Positions 36,134 through 46,938 of a DNA stretch of 58,970 nt are shown here, in pieces. The stretch is from Terribacillus halophilus (GTDB lineage Bacteria; Bacillota; Bacilli; Bacillales; Amphibacillaceae): the NCBI RefSeq assembly GCF_900162685.1, contig NZ_LT727827.1, forward strand, positions 289,352-348,321, in the 5' to 3' direction. Below the pieces are notes generated by a model that was not told where the DNA came from, ran no database searches, and worked only from the letters and a program-made list of their open reading frames with translations. The translations under genes were made by a program, and so were the position numbers. Position 1 is the first letter of the stretch. Each line of letters begins with the position of its first letter.

Positions 36134-36134
36134 A

Positions 36135-36338
36135 TTACTCCTCCTCTAGATAGAATAAATGGTCAAGCGGCACGTTAAAATATACCAGCAGCCGTAACGC
36201 AAGCTCTAAGCTGGGATTGTATTTCCCTTTTTCAATGGCATTAATTGTCTGACGTGTAATTCCAAGATCTTGGGCCAATTTCACCTGTGTAATGTGGCGT
36301 TCCTGCCGTATCTCCCTGACTCGATTCGTCACTTTCAT
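36135..36338 (-). CDS. XRE family helix-turn-helix regulator
   Basis: This 67-residue protein is almost only a Cro/CI-type helix-turn-helix: [20 protein letters not shown] is the DNA-binding core, and [20 protein letters not shown] follows. It matches short YgzD/YozG-like regulators. I start at ATG 36338, nine bases from CAGGGA; frames from 36347 or 36392 are possible. It is co-transcribed with the membrane protein gene one base downstream. Confidence 0.88.
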   Translation of the reverse strand: MKVTNRVREIRQERHITQVKLAQDLGITRQTINAIEKGKYNPSLELALRLLVYFNVPLDHLFYLEEE

Positions 36339-36416
36339 CTTCATCATTCCCTGTTCTTCTGTAAAGATATCTTTACACATAATATATACCAAAAAAAGCC
36401 AAACGTAAAGGTATGT

Positions 36417-36932
36417 TTACACCTGACTTTTCATTTCATCTACATATTTTTGAACATCTCTAGAACTATTCAATATGATCACTTGCTTCTTTTGAGCTAG
36501 TACTTCAAGCTTTTCCAACATACCTGGACGTTTGGATTTCGGATAGTGCCAAACCCATTTAAGAAATGCCATATCTATCTTTTCCTTACACCCTTCTTGC
36601 ATATCTGGCCGCGAGCGATTATGGTACATCAGACGACGTTTTAACACTCTGTACAGGCAAAGCATCCGAGGCATGTCCAGGAAAATAATTGTATTCGCTG
36701 CCTCTAAGCGAATATCCAGCGTACTATTGTAGTTTCCATCACTAATCCAACTATCCCCGCTCACTAGCTGCTGTTGAATCTGTTTTTGTTCTTCTCTTGT
36801 CGTTAAAACCCAATGAGGCTTCCACAGGATTGCGTCTAAATGCCAGACTTCCATTTGCAGAATCTCACCAAGTCTTCTAGCTAAGACAGATTTTCCTGAC
36901 CCACTCGAACCAACAATGGCAATTCGTTTCAT
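36417..36932 (-). CDS. P-loop kinase-like protein (DNA topology modulation FlaR-like)
   Basis: The 171-residue protein starts with the Walker A motif GSSGSGKS (residues 8-15) and continues as an adenylate-kinase-like fold (HLDAILWKPHW, ISDGNYNSTLDIRLEAANTI, FLDMPR). This family is often labelled topology modulation protein FlaR; the true substrate is unproven. It overlaps the upstream DUF523 gene by one base and is its operon partner. Confidence 0.85.
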   Translation of the reverse strand: MKRIAIVGSSGSGKSVLARRLGEILQMEVWHLDAILWKPHWVLTTREEQKQIQQQLVSGDSWISDGNYNSTLDIRLEAANTIIFLDMPRMLCLYRVLKRRLMYHNRSRPDMQEGCKEKIDMAFLKWVWHYPKSKRPGMLEKLEVLAQKKQVIILNSSRDVQKYVDEMKSQV

Positions 36933-37417
36933 TATACGTTCCCTAATCCTAGCTTCAGTATTTCCTGTTCCTCTCCTAGCTCTGCTTCGGAAATTACACG
37001 AATGCCGGCACGCCTGAACATCGCTGTTGTCACACCAGCAGCCGCCTGCCTTTGCCCTTGGAAAGTCCCATCATAGATAAAGGAGCTTCCGCAGGAGGGG
37101 CTATTCTCTTTTAACACAACCAAGTCAACATTGTTCTCTTTCGCAATAGCTAATGCACGCGCAGCTCCTTCTATGTACATGTCCGTCACGTCTGTACCCG
37201 AGAGCTCCCTTACTTTGGCCGTGCCATCTAACACATCGTATCCGCTTCCTCCATCAATTTCTGCAGGTTCCCTCGGTGTGAGGAAACCTCCAAGTAATTC
37301 TGGACATACAGGAATGGCTTTTTTCTCTGCAATAAGCTGCTCTACCATCGTATCGGCGGCAGCTGTTCCATTGTAACGAACGGCTTTGCCAGCGAGACAT
37401 GCACTTACCATGATCAT
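36932..37417 (-). CDS. DUF523 protein, TudS-type thiouracil desulfurase family
   Basis: The 161-residue protein has the three conserved cysteines of DUF523: SACLAG near residue 7, PVCPE near 43 and NSPSCGS near 102. In the characterised TudS enzymes they hold a [4Fe-4S] cluster that removes sulfur from thiouracil. I start at ATG 37417 behind GAGGG. Desulfurase activity is inferred from family only. Confidence 0.87.
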   Translation of the reverse strand: MIMVSACLAGKAVRYNGTAAADTMVEQLIAEKKAIPVCPELLGGFLTPREPAEIDGGSGYDVLDGTAKVRELSGTDVTDMYIEGAARALAIAKENNVDLVVLKENSPSCGSSFIYDGTFQGQRQAAAGVTTAMFRRAGIRVISEAELGEEQEILKLGLGNV

Positions 37418-37570
37418 ACGCTTCCCTCCCTCTATTTGTTTCAAGTCAGCCTGCTCTTCAAATTCAAAGTAGCTACATTCCCAGAATTTGTACCACTTTA
37501 TGTCAAATCATACTGCTGATTCAACACGGAAGCAACACGTGTCTGTCAATTCAACAGTTTTACTTACAAG

Positions 37571-37601
37571 CGAAAAGACCCTGTCATCGAGGGCCTTTTC
37601 A
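37571..37601 (-). terminator. Terminator at the end of the HpaB-like gene
   Basis: GAAAAGACCCT pairs with AGGGCCTTTTC (one mismatch) and overlaps the stop codon; on the minus strand GCTTG follows, so the T-run is inside the stem. Confidence 0.6.
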
Positions 37602-39029
37602 CTTTAATAGATCATCTATTTTCTTCGTATATGGCTGCAGATCAAATGACCCATAAAACTGACTTGTCAGCCGCACTGGATCTCCGAAGAAGAAATACTC
37701 ATACAGCGCCTCTCGTGTACCAAAAGAAGACATAGCAAAATCCCAAGCCAGTCGGAATAGTTTTACACGATCCTTCCCTTTCCTCGATGTGCCCTGAAGA
37801 TAATGATTAAGATCGGCTTTTTGTTCCGAAGCAAATGCTTGCAATGGCGGGATGCTCATCAATCCGCTTGCACCTAGCTGTTGGATGATGGGCGCGATTG
37901 TTGGGGATTGACTTGCAAATAAGTTGGATGCAACTTGCAGCAGTTTTAAATCTGGGCAGCAAGTACCCCAATAGTCTGGTACTGCCTTTTCTTCTGCTTG
38001 GTGCAGGAGCGCTTGCAGCATCTCTAGTAAAATGAGAAGGCTTGCTGCTTTTTCTTGTACATGTTGGTATTCGGCTATATTGATTTCTTCTATAAGTGAC
38101 TGCACAATACCAATGGCAAATTCCAACTTAGCTATTCGGCGGATTAATACTTGATGTAACGTTAATGCAGAAAAGCTGCTTTCTTGTTTAAAGCTATTCG
38201 CTGCCATGACATTATCATAATAAAAAACACGTTCCCAAGGTACGAGCACCTTATCAAATATTACAATTGTGTCTGCTTCTTCATATCTGGCGCTAAGCGG
38301 ATATTCAGCTCTGCTTCTTCCTGCAGCAAATGTTTCTCTCGCTACAAACGTCAGTCCGTCCGTGTTGCTAGGAATAGCAAAAGCGAATGCTCTGTCACGT
38401 TTGAAACCAGCGGCGGACATGACAAGCAGTTCATCCGTAATTCCTCCCTGTGTTGCCAGCAGTTTAGCTCCTTGAACGATAATACCCTCTTCATTGCGGT
38501 CTATCACTGTTGCCCCGATCGGTTCATCCTCTTGTTCAAAATAAAAGTCGCCTCTGTTTACTTGAGGATCAATGAATGTATGTGTCATCGCCAAGTCATG
38601 ATGTCTTACATACTCATAATAATTTCGTAAATGATCCGGAAAACAATTCTCTTTTTCTTCTAATAAACCAGCGGATGCGGAAAATGCTGCTAAGACGGTA
38701 TTCATATAATCAGGGCTTCTTCCGAGCATGCCGTGTGTGTGATCAGCCCAGCATTTTATCATCTTGCCTCGGCGTTTGATATCTTCTTTTGTTTTCGGTT
38801 GAAGATAGGAAAGCCCAAAACGCTCGCCTGTATCGGCATCTTGAAAAGTCAGTACATCCGTGTGTGATTTTTTGTGCTGCAAATCATACAATTCCGCTTG
38901 AGAGCGCATCACACCGCGAAAAGCAGCATGTTTGGAGAAAGGCTTAATTATTAAGGATTTACCGTATAGCACATTGATTCCCATTGTATTAATACTGCTA
39001 AGGTACATATCGCCCGTTCTGACTGACAC
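37599..39029 (-). CDS. 4-hydroxyphenylacetate 3-monooxygenase family flavoprotein (HpaB-like)
   Basis: The 476-residue protein follows the FADH2-dependent HpaB/HpcB fold: LGRSPDYMNTVLAAF near 90, THTFIDPQVNR near 135, ATQGGITDELLV and VPWERVFYYD near 265. It hydroxylates an aromatic ring using reduced flavin supplied by a reductase (HpaC), which is not adjacent. The start is GTG 39029, with GGAGGTG seven bases before; a longer frame to 39050 would include that site in the coding region. It is transcribed alone. Confidence 0.88.
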   Translation of the reverse strand: MSVRTGDMYLSSINTMGINVLYGKSLIIKPFSKHAAFRGVMRSQAELYDLQHKKSHTDVLTFQDADTGERFGLSYLQPKTKEDIKRRGKMIKCWADHTHGMLGRSPDYMNTVLAAFSASAGLLEEKENCFPDHLRNYYEYVRHHDLAMTHTFIDPQVNRGDFYFEQEDEPIGATVIDRNEEGIIVQGAKLLATQGGITDELLVMSAAGFKRDRAFAFAIPSNTDGLTFVARETFAAGRSRAEYPLSARYEEADTIVIFDKVLVPWERVFYYDNVMAANSFKQESSFSALTLHQVLIRRIAKLEFAIGIVQSLIEEINIAEYQHVQEKAASLLILLEMLQALLHQAEEKAVPDYWGTCCPDLKLLQVASNLFASQSPTIAPIIQQLGASGLMSIPPLQAFASEQKADLNHYLQGTSRKGKDRVKLFRLAWDFAMSSFGTREALYEYFFFGDPVRLTSQFYGSFDLQPYTKKIDDLLK

Positions 39030-39082
39030 GAATCTACACCTCCATCGCATAACGCGTTCTGTTCTTGCAAATATAAAAACTG

Positions 39083-39175
39083 CTACTCATCATTTCTTCT
39101 CTCTATGACGGTACGAATCGCTGCAAAGAATAAAATTAAGATGAAGATACCGAACGCAAACAGCATCGTAAACAT
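39083..39175 (-). CDS. Single-helix small membrane protein (30 residues)
   Basis: The frame reads MFTMLFAFGIFILILFFAAI and then RTVIERRNDE, one membrane helix with a charged cytoplasmic tail. GGAGGGGG lies just upstream of the ATG. It looks like a genuine small membrane protein of the DUF4083-like kind. It precedes the HpaB-like gene by about 50 bp and may be co-transcribed. Function is unknown. Confidence 0.6.
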   Translation of the reverse strand: MFTMLFAFGIFILILFFAAIRTVIERRNDE

Positions 39176-39208
39176 CGAAAAACCCCCTCCAGGAAACCTA
39201 TTCCAATT

Positions 39209-39295
39209 GTTCACAATTTATTCAAGACATAGGGCTTGATAAAGTTTGTGAAGTATTGCACAATGTAAATATGAAGAATGTGAAGTTATTCACAT
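39209..39295 (+). promoter_or_regulatory. ldh promoter with two Rex boxes
   Basis: TTGTGAAGTATTGCACAA (39246-39263) differs from the Rex consensus TTGTGAA-N4-TTCACAA at one position, and ATGTGAAGTTATTCACAT (39278-39295) at the outer pair only. A half-site TTCACAA lies at 39209-39215. The first box sits between a -35 TTGATA (39236-39241) and a -10 CACAAT (39259-39264), so Rex binding would block RNA polymerase. Confidence 0.85.
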
Positions 39296-39321
39296 ATCTT
39301 AAATCTTACTAAAGGTGATGA

Positions 39322-40281
<960 letters not shown>

Positions 40282-40312
40282 TTCTATCCATTAGAAAAGA
40301 GATGAGCATGTT

Positions 40313-41935
40313 ATGTGGATGCAAGCTTATGACCCGTTTGGAAATGAGTATGTTAGTGCAGTAGTTGCTTTTTTACCGATTCTGTTCTTCTTGGTGGCTT
40401 TGACTGCTTTTAAGATGAAAGGAATACTTGCTGCGGGGTTCACGCTTATTATCAGTTTCGCAGTAGCAGTATTTGTCTTCCATATGCCTGCACTAAAAGC
40501 ATTATCTGCTATCGTGCTTGGTATCGGCAACGGTTTATGGCCGATTGGGTATATCGTCCTTATGGCTGTTTGGCTGTATAAGCTCGCAGTTAAATCTGGT
40601 AAATTCGATGTAATCCGAGGCAGTATTGCTAGTATCTCGCAAGACCATCGCTTACAGCTCTTATTAATCGGTTTTAGTTTTAATGCATTTCTGGAAGGAG
40701 CAGCCGGCTTCGGTGTACCAATTGCCATCAGCGCTGCCCTCCTCACCCAGCTCGGCTTCAAACCGCTAAAAGCAGCGGGACTGTGCTTGATTGCCAACGC
40801 TGCATCCGGTGCATTCGGCGCTATCGGAATTCCGGTTATTACAGGTGCCCAGCTTGGCGGAATCAGCAGCCTGGAACTATCTCGGACGCTAGCATTTCTT
40901 TTGCCACCCGTCAGCTTTGCCATTCCATTTCTGCTCGTCTTTATTCTCAACGGATTCAAAGGCATCAAAGAAACATTACCTGCATTGCTTGTACTTAGCG
41001 GTACGTACACCATCATCCAAACGGCAACAATGATTTTCATTGGTCCGGAACTTGCCAATATTGGTGCAGCGCTTATGAGCATGGGTACGCTTGCTCTCTT
41101 CCTGCGTAAATGGCAGCCAAAGCATATTTATCGGGAAAAAGATGCAGAAATTACAGAACAGCCACAAAGTTATACGGTAGGACAAGTAGCGAAAGCTTGG
41201 TCTCCTTTCTATATCCTAACGATTGTGATCGCCCTATGGAGCACACCATTCTTCAAGCAACTGTTTGCAGTTGATGGGCCGCTGGCAGGCTGGATTGCTT
41301 ATGTGAAAATGCCTTTCCTACATCAAGAAGTTGTTAAAATCGCACCAATTGCTGTCACAAACACACCGATGGATGCCATTCTGAAACTGGACTTGGTGTC
41401 TGCAACCGGTACGGCCATCTTAGCAGCTGTCATCCTAACAAGCCTCTTCAGCCGGAATATCAACTGGAAATGTGCAGCTAGCGGTTTGCAAGAAGCAGCC
41501 AAAGAACTTTGGATTCCCGTACTGACTATCTGCTTTATTATGGCATTTGCAAATCTATCAAACTATGCCGGACTAAGCGCCGCAATAGGTTTAGCTTTAG
41601 CCAAAACAGGCAGCCTGTTCCCGCTATTCAGTCCGATACTCGGCTGGATTGGTGTCTTCATCACAGGATCTGTTGTCAGCAACAACGCTCTATTCGGAAC
41701 GCTGCAAGTCGTTACCGGCAGCCAAATTGGCACCAGCTCCGCACTGCTGTTATCCGCCAATACAGCCGGCGGTGTCATGGCCAAACTCATCTCACCGCAG
41801 TCAATCGCCATTGCCACTGCTGCTGTCAAGAAGACCGGAAACGAATCTGCACTGTTCAATATGACGATTAAGTACAGCTTACTGCTGGCCGGATTCGTTT
41901 GTATCTTGACATTTGTATTGTCACTATTTTTATAA
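40313..41935 (+). CDS. lctP: L-lactate permease (LctP family)
   Basis: The 540-residue membrane protein has about twelve to fourteen helices and the family phrases [39 protein letters not shown] and [16 protein letters not shown]. It is a lactate/proton transporter. It follows ldh closely and is probably read from the same Rex-controlled promoter. Its ATG has only a weak ribosome binding site (AAAGAGATGAG). Confidence 0.95.
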   Translation: MWMQAYDPFGNEYVSAVVAFLPILFFLVALTAFKMKGILAAGFTLIISFAVAVFVFHMPALKALSAIVLGIGNGLWPIGYIVLMAVWLYKLAVKSGKFDVIRGSIASISQDHRLQLLLIGFSFNAFLEGAAGFGVPIAISAALLTQLGFKPLKAAGLCLIANAASGAFGAIGIPVITGAQLGGISSLELSRTLAFLLPPVSFAIPFLLVFILNGFKGIKETLPALLVLSGTYTIIQTATMIFIGPELANIGAALMSMGTLALFLRKWQPKHIYREKDAEITEQPQSYTVGQVAKAWSPFYILTIVIALWSTPFFKQLFAVDGPLAGWIAYVKMPFLHQEVVKIAPIAVTNTPMDAILKLDLVSATGTAILAAVILTSLFSRNINWKCAASGLQEAAKELWIPVLTICFIMAFANLSNYAGLSAAIGLALAKTGSLFPLFSPILGWIGVFITGSVVSNNALFGTLQVVTGSQIGTSSALLLSANTAGGVMAKLISPQSIAIATAAVKKTGNESALFNMTIKYSLLLAGFVCILTFVLSLFL

Positions 41936-42357
41936 GACAAGAGCTTGGGACAAAACAAGATTTAATTCCGTACATCTCTACTTTTTTATAAAGTCCTCCG
42001 ACGGCTGCTGACTCTCCAACTCTTGCTGTTACCGTTGGACAAGAATAAAAGTAAGACACCGACAAGAAAATCGCTATCTTTTTCGCGGAGTCTACGTATT
42101 CTACCCTATACAAGTGAAGGTTTCCCATAACACAAATCAGCGTAGGAAATACACGGAGACTCCCGCGCCTAATTTCCAATGCGAAAAATCCAAACAATGC
42201 TGCTGTTATTGCAGTTTTGTTTGGATTTTATATAGCTTAAACAGTTATGCCCCAGCCACTCTGCAGATCATCACACTTAATTCTAGGTGTTTTCCCATAC
42301 ATCGATCCAAATGGTTCTCAAACCTATATCCTTAACAAGGACTTTAAGGGGGCCTGG
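41936..42357. repeat. Intergenic element with inverted ends and internal hairpin
   Basis: This 420-bp stretch without genes begins GAGCTTGGGACAAAAC and near its right end has GCCCCAGCCAC; the two ends are near-complements (GCTTGGGAC against GGCTGGGGC). Similar GGGAC...CCCAGCC ends mark short dispersed intergenic repeats in other Firmicutes. Only one copy is visible here, so the repeat nature is inferred. Confidence 0.4.
42184..42231 (+). terminator. Strong hairpin, likely terminator for ldh-lctP
   Basis: AAAATCCAAACAA pairs with TTGTTTGGATTTT, with an inner TGCTGC/GCAG pairing. It lies 250 bp past lctP within the repeat-like element and could work on both strands. Confidence 0.7.
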
Positions 42358-42903
42358 TTATTTCCATACACGCTTATACTTTTTCTGATATTTCTCATCT
42401 TCGACTGTCTCCATTAAGTTCATCGCCGTCTCCCTTATTTCCTCATCACCCAACTGGTCATATAAATGTTTCATATTCTGGATGATATCAAACCGAATTA
42501 ACGTATAATTCTTTTCTGCTGTCCCATTTTTGAAACGGTCGACCATATAGGCCATGATTCTATCTTTCTGCGGAGCAGCCGCAAGTCCAACTTTCCAAAT
42601 CGCTTGGAGACTGTGCCTGGCAGTAACGAATTTCTCATCTTTCGTTACTTCCCAGAGCTTCGGCAAATCAGCGAGCATTCTATTTTCCGGATCACTTTTT
42701 GCTAAATTTGCTAAATACTGAGCTGCTCGCGAGCGCTGGTGATTATCTTTATCGGTCAAGCCCTCTAACAAGTCATCCCAAACCTCATATGCCCAGTCTA
42801 CTTGCTGCTCCGTCACTTCAAGGATGTACAGATAAGCTTTATAGCTTTCTTGTTTGTCTTTGGATTTTGATTTCGCAAACGCCTCTTTTAATACTTCATC
42901 CAT
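42358..42903 (-). CDS. HEAT-repeat-like helical protein
   Basis: The 181-residue protein is all helical, with repeat-like blocks such as DDLLEGLTDKDNHQRSRAAQ, FVTARHSLQAIWKVGLA and IIQNMKHLYDQLGDEEIRET, typical of HEAT/ARM-type scaffolds. No catalytic residues are visible. The start at 42903 is ten bases after GGAGGA; a TTG frame to 42924 is less likely. It lies 22 bp downstream of the DUF554 gene and may be in its operon. Confidence 0.78.
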   Translation of the reverse strand: MDEVLKEAFAKSKSKDKQESYKAYLYILEVTEQQVDWAYEVWDDLLEGLTDKDNHQRSRAAQYLANLAKSDPENRMLADLPKLWEVTKDEKFVTARHSLQAIWKVGLAAAPQKDRIMAYMVDRFKNGTAEKNYTLIRFDIIQNMKHLYDQLGDEEIRETAMNLMETVEDEKYQKKYKRVWK

Positions 42904-42925
42904 ATACAATCGCTCCTCCGACAAA

Positions 42926-43603
42926 TTAAATAAACTTCAAAACAAGAAAGAACACAGGAGGAACAAGCAAGGCTGGAAGAAAGTTCATCGTTTTAAATTT
43001 CTTAATTCCGAGAATGCTTAGCCCTGAGGCCATAATCAATATGCCACCAACAATGCTCACTTCATTTAGCAGATCGACGTTCACTGTGCTTTCCAATGCT
43101 TTTGCCAATAAATAAATTGACCCTTGCCAAACAAACACAACTCCTGCGGACAGCGCTATACCAAAGCCGAAGGTAGACGCCAGCACAAGTGATGTGACAA
43201 AATCGAGCATTCCATTCGCCAGTAAGTAAGCATAATCTTGATGCAGTGCTGCTTCTACCGGACCTAAAATGGAGAGCGATCCAATACAGAAAAGCAAGAT
43301 AGCTGTTGAGAGTCCTTCTGCCAAGTTGGATTTTGAAAACTTCTTCACTACGTTATTAAAACGAGTATCTAAATCCAGCTTCTCCCCTACAATCGCTCCA
43401 ATAGCGAGGCTAATGATAAACAGAACCGAATAATTGCTTAGTGGCAGATGTCCCACAATCGCATTAACACCTAATGCTAGCGCCGCCAAACCCATTGCCT
43501 GCATTAAAATTGTTTGATATCTGTCCTTTAATCCCTTTTTAAATGCCGTACCAAGTGTACTGCCGATGATAATCATTGCTACGTTGAATAGTGTTCCGAA
43601 CAT
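42926..43603 (-). CDS. DUF554 family membrane protein
   Basis: The 225-residue protein has about seven membrane helices and the DUF554 (YqgA/YdfK) signatures MFGTLFNVAMIIIGSTLGT, GVNAIVGHLP, LDFVTSLVLASTFG and GGILIMASGLSILGIKK. The family is thought to transport a small solute, but no substrate is known. It is the first gene of a probable pair with the HEAT-like gene. Confidence 0.9.
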   Translation of the reverse strand: MFGTLFNVAMIIIGSTLGTAFKKGLKDRYQTILMQAMGLAALALGVNAIVGHLPLSNYSVLFIISLAIGAIVGEKLDLDTRFNNVVKKFSKSNLAEGLSTAILLFCIGSLSILGPVEAALHQDYAYLLANGMLDFVTSLVLASTFGFGIALSAGVVFVWQGSIYLLAKALESTVNVDLLNEVSIVGGILIMASGLSILGIKKFKTMNFLPALLVPPVFFLVLKFI

Positions 43604-43790
43604 CTTTATCCTCCTACGTTCTTTGCTTCCGTTACGCGTCCCGCGTTCATATCATTTTATATATATGAAAAATAGCTGTTACTGCCGCTCCGGAAAATTC
43701 ACATAATTTTAGTATAACGTACACTTCCCGCTATTATTAGTCCTAGCATTGGATGATCAACTAGATCACTGCCTAGTTTCATCACGCAAT

Positions 43791-43815
43791 AAAAAAAGGC
43801 CCCTGGCCTTTTTTT
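43791..43815 (-). terminator. Terminator of the TSUP permease gene
   Basis: AAAAAAAGGC and GGCCTTTTTTT form a stem with a short loop, overlapping the stop codon of the permease gene. Confidence 0.85.
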
Positions 43816-44584
43816 ACAGCATTTCCTTTATATAATCATACACATTCTTCAATATCATAACAGTCGTCACGACAATAAATAAAATACGTACATAGCCGCT
43901 GCCATTTTTAATCGCAAAACGGGAACCGACAATAGAGCCAAAGACACCAGATATCCCCATAATAAGGCCGATAGCAAAGTGAACTTGTCCTAAAATAATA
44001 AAAAGGATGAGTGCTGCAACATTACTTCCTAGATTTAATAGCTTAGCAGTACCAGCGGCTTGCAAGAAATCATAGCCGATAAACAGAAATGCAAAAATGA
44101 GGAAAGAGCCGGTGCCTGGTCCTAGGAAACCATCATAAAAACCAATTGCTGTAATAACTGCAGCAAAAAGAAGCAATCCTTTTGGTTTCAAGCGCTCAAA
44201 AGTAGAAACGCTTCCCCACTCCTTCTTCTTAATCGTATAAATAGCGACGACAACCAGCATAACGAGCATGAGCGGCTTGAATAATGCCGGATCAATGATA
44301 TGCACAGTCCACGCCCCGAACAATGATCCGATAAATGATAACGGAAAGAACTTCATAACTGACTTCAATTCCAAATTCCCAGAACGATAGAACATATATG
44401 TACTAGTCAACGACCCCATTGTTCCGGCCACTTTATTCGTCGCCACAGCTGCTGCTGGGTTTAATCCTGCAAACAGCAATGCAGGAATCGTAATTAATCC
44501 TCCGCCTCCGACAACGGAATCAATAAATGCGGCAAGAAAGCCGAATAGGATAACAAGCAGTATTGTGTCTACGTCTAAATGCAT
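43814..44584 (-). CDS. TSUP (TauE/SafE) family sulfite/organosulfonate exporter-like permease
   Basis: The 256-residue protein has about eight helices and the TSUP pattern AAFIDSVVGGGGLITIPALL and NPAAAVATNKVAGTMGS in the first half, with GFYDGFLGPGTGSF in the second. These proteins move sulfite, sulfonates or related anions. The start at 44584 follows AGGAAG; a longer frame to 44632 is less likely. It is transcribed alone. Confidence 0.92.
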   Translation of the reverse strand: MHLDVDTILLVILFGFLAAFIDSVVGGGGLITIPALLFAGLNPAAAVATNKVAGTMGSLTSTYMFYRSGNLELKSVMKFFPLSFIGSLFGAWTVHIIDPALFKPLMLVMLVVVAIYTIKKKEWGSVSTFERLKPKGLLLFAAVITAIGFYDGFLGPGTGSFLIFAFLFIGYDFLQAAGTAKLLNLGSNVAALILFIILGQVHFAIGLIMGISGVFGSIVGSRFAIKNGSGYVRILFIVVTTVMILKNVYDYIKEML

Positions 44585-44644
44585 AAAGTACTTCCTGCCC
44601 TTTCTTAAAAAAATTATTATCTCTCCTTCCATAATACCATACGC

Positions 44645-44680
44645 AAAAAAAGCTGCAGTTCATTCTGCAGCCTTTCTTTC
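44645..44680 (-). terminator. Terminator of the arabinanase gene
   Basis: AAAGCTGCAG pairs with CTGCAGCCTTTC; on the minus strand TTTTTTTGCG follows. Confidence 0.82.
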
Positions 44681-44687
44681 CCTTTGC

Positions 44688-45656
<969 letters not shown>

Positions 45657-45712
45657 TTCATTAGCCTCCATCGTTAATTTTCAATTGCACTTAGTCTATT
45701 TATAAGTTAATT

Positions 45713-45726
45713 TGTAAGCGTTAATA
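45713..45726 (-). promoter_or_regulatory. Possible cre (CcpA) site upstream of abnA
   Basis: TGTAAGCGTTAATA fits the cre consensus TGWAANCGNTNWCA at all but one fixed position and lies about 55 bp before the arabinanase start. Sugar repression of an arabinanase is what one expects. Confidence 0.5.
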
Positions 45727-45870
45727 ACAAAATAGTTAAAAACAGGGATTTAGTCCTTTCTTTAAGTTAACAGAACATCTAAATAGTAGATTTTCCTATA
45801 TCTGTATTGAAATAATCTTTAATTGTATTGACTTTTCTTATGTTTATTCGTATGCTTTAATCACATGAAA

Positions 45871-45887
45871 TTGATAATCATTATCAA
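45871..45887 (+). promoter_or_regulatory. Fur box
   Basis: TTGATAATCATTATCAA is a perfect 8-1-8 palindrome matching the Bacillus Fur consensus TGATAAT-N-ATTATCA. It lies 32 bp before the iron-binding lipoprotein gene. Confidence 0.93.
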
Positions 45888-45918
45888 TTAATATCATAAA
45901 AGAAAGCGGGTAAGGTAC

Positions 45919-46833
45919 ATGAAAAAGTTAGGATTTGCTTTAATCGGTCTTCTTTTACTCATTCTAAGCGCATGTGGGTCTTCAGACAATACCAGTGCAT
46001 CTGAAGGTGAGAATAAAACAAATGAAACAGTTACATATGAATCAGAAACTGGTGCAGTCGAAGTGCCAGCTGATCCGCAGCGTGTTGTTGTTCTTGGCTC
46101 TTATGCAGGTAACGTAGAAGCATTGGGCGTCGAAGTAGTTGGCGTAGACGATTGGGCCAAGAAAAGCCCGGTATTGGTGAAAGAACTTGAAGATGCAGAA
46201 ACAGTTACAGAAGATGACGTAGAAAAGATTCTAGAGCTTAAACCGGATCTCATTATCGGTGCCAGCACGACGAAAAACCTGGACAAGTTCAAAGAAATCG
46301 CACCGACTGTGACGTACACATACAATAAACTAGATTACTTGGAACAGCACGTAGAAATCGGTAAATTGCTGAATAAAGAAGAAGAAGCCCAAAAGTGGGT
46401 AGATGATTTCAAGACACGTGCCAAAGATGCTGGTGAAGAAATAAAAGCCAAAATTGGTGAAGACACAACTGTAACCGTTATGGAGAATTACGAAAAAGGA
46501 ATCGGCATACTCGGCGACAGCTGGGGACGCGGAACAGAAGTACTTTATCAAGCTATGGGACTTGCTATGCCAGACAAGGTAAAAGAAGTAACCGAACAAG
46601 AAGGCTACAAGATGATTTCAGAGGAAGTGCTAGCTGATTATGTCGGTGATTACCTTCTTATCAGCCAGTACAGTGACCAAGATAATTCTTATCAGGAGTC
46701 AGAGCTGTTTAAAAAAATACCGGCTGTTAAAGAAGGCAATGTATTAAAAGCAGATGCATATGCTTTTATGTTCAATGATCCGTTAACACTGGATTATCAG
46801 CTGAATTTCTTTGAAGAGGAATTGTTGAAATAA
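45919..46833 (+). CDS. Iron-siderophore ABC transporter substrate-binding lipoprotein
   Basis: The 304-residue lipoprotein has a lipobox in LLLLILSACGSS (Cys20) and two-lobed periplasmic-binding-protein phrases: GAVEVPADPQRVVVLGSY, ILELKPDLIIGAST, GILGDSWGRGTEVLYQAMG. It belongs to the FeuA/YhfQ group that captures Fe(III)-siderophores at the cell surface. A Fur box controls it. It is a single-gene transcript; permease and ATPase genes are not in the window and must be encoded elsewhere. Confidence 0.93.
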   Translation: MKKLGFALIGLLLLILSACGSSDNTSASEGENKTNETVTYESETGAVEVPADPQRVVVLGSYAGNVEALGVEVVGVDDWAKKSPVLVKELEDAETVTEDDVEKILELKPDLIIGASTTKNLDKFKEIAPTVTYTYNKLDYLEQHVEIGKLLNKEEEAQKWVDDFKTRAKDAGEEIKAKIGEDTTVTVMENYEKGIGILGDSWGRGTEVLYQAMGLAMPDKVKEVTEQEGYKMISEEVLADYVGDYLLISQYSDQDNSYQESELFKKIPAVKEGNVLKADAYAFMFNDPLTLDYQLNFFEEELLK

Positions 46834-46853
46834 CACAGAAATACCAGGACAAC

Positions 46854-46892
46854 AAAAAGTGACCGAATCTTATAAGATTTGGTCACTTTTTT
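46854..46892 (+). terminator. Terminator after the siderophore-binding gene
   Basis: AAAAAGTGACC...GGTCACTTTTTT with an inner AATCTT/AAGATT pairing; T-runs on both strands. Confidence 0.9.
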
Positions 46893-46938
46893 AATTACCT
46901 GTTATTCCGCTATTGAGGTTAAAGTAAAATAATTTTTA

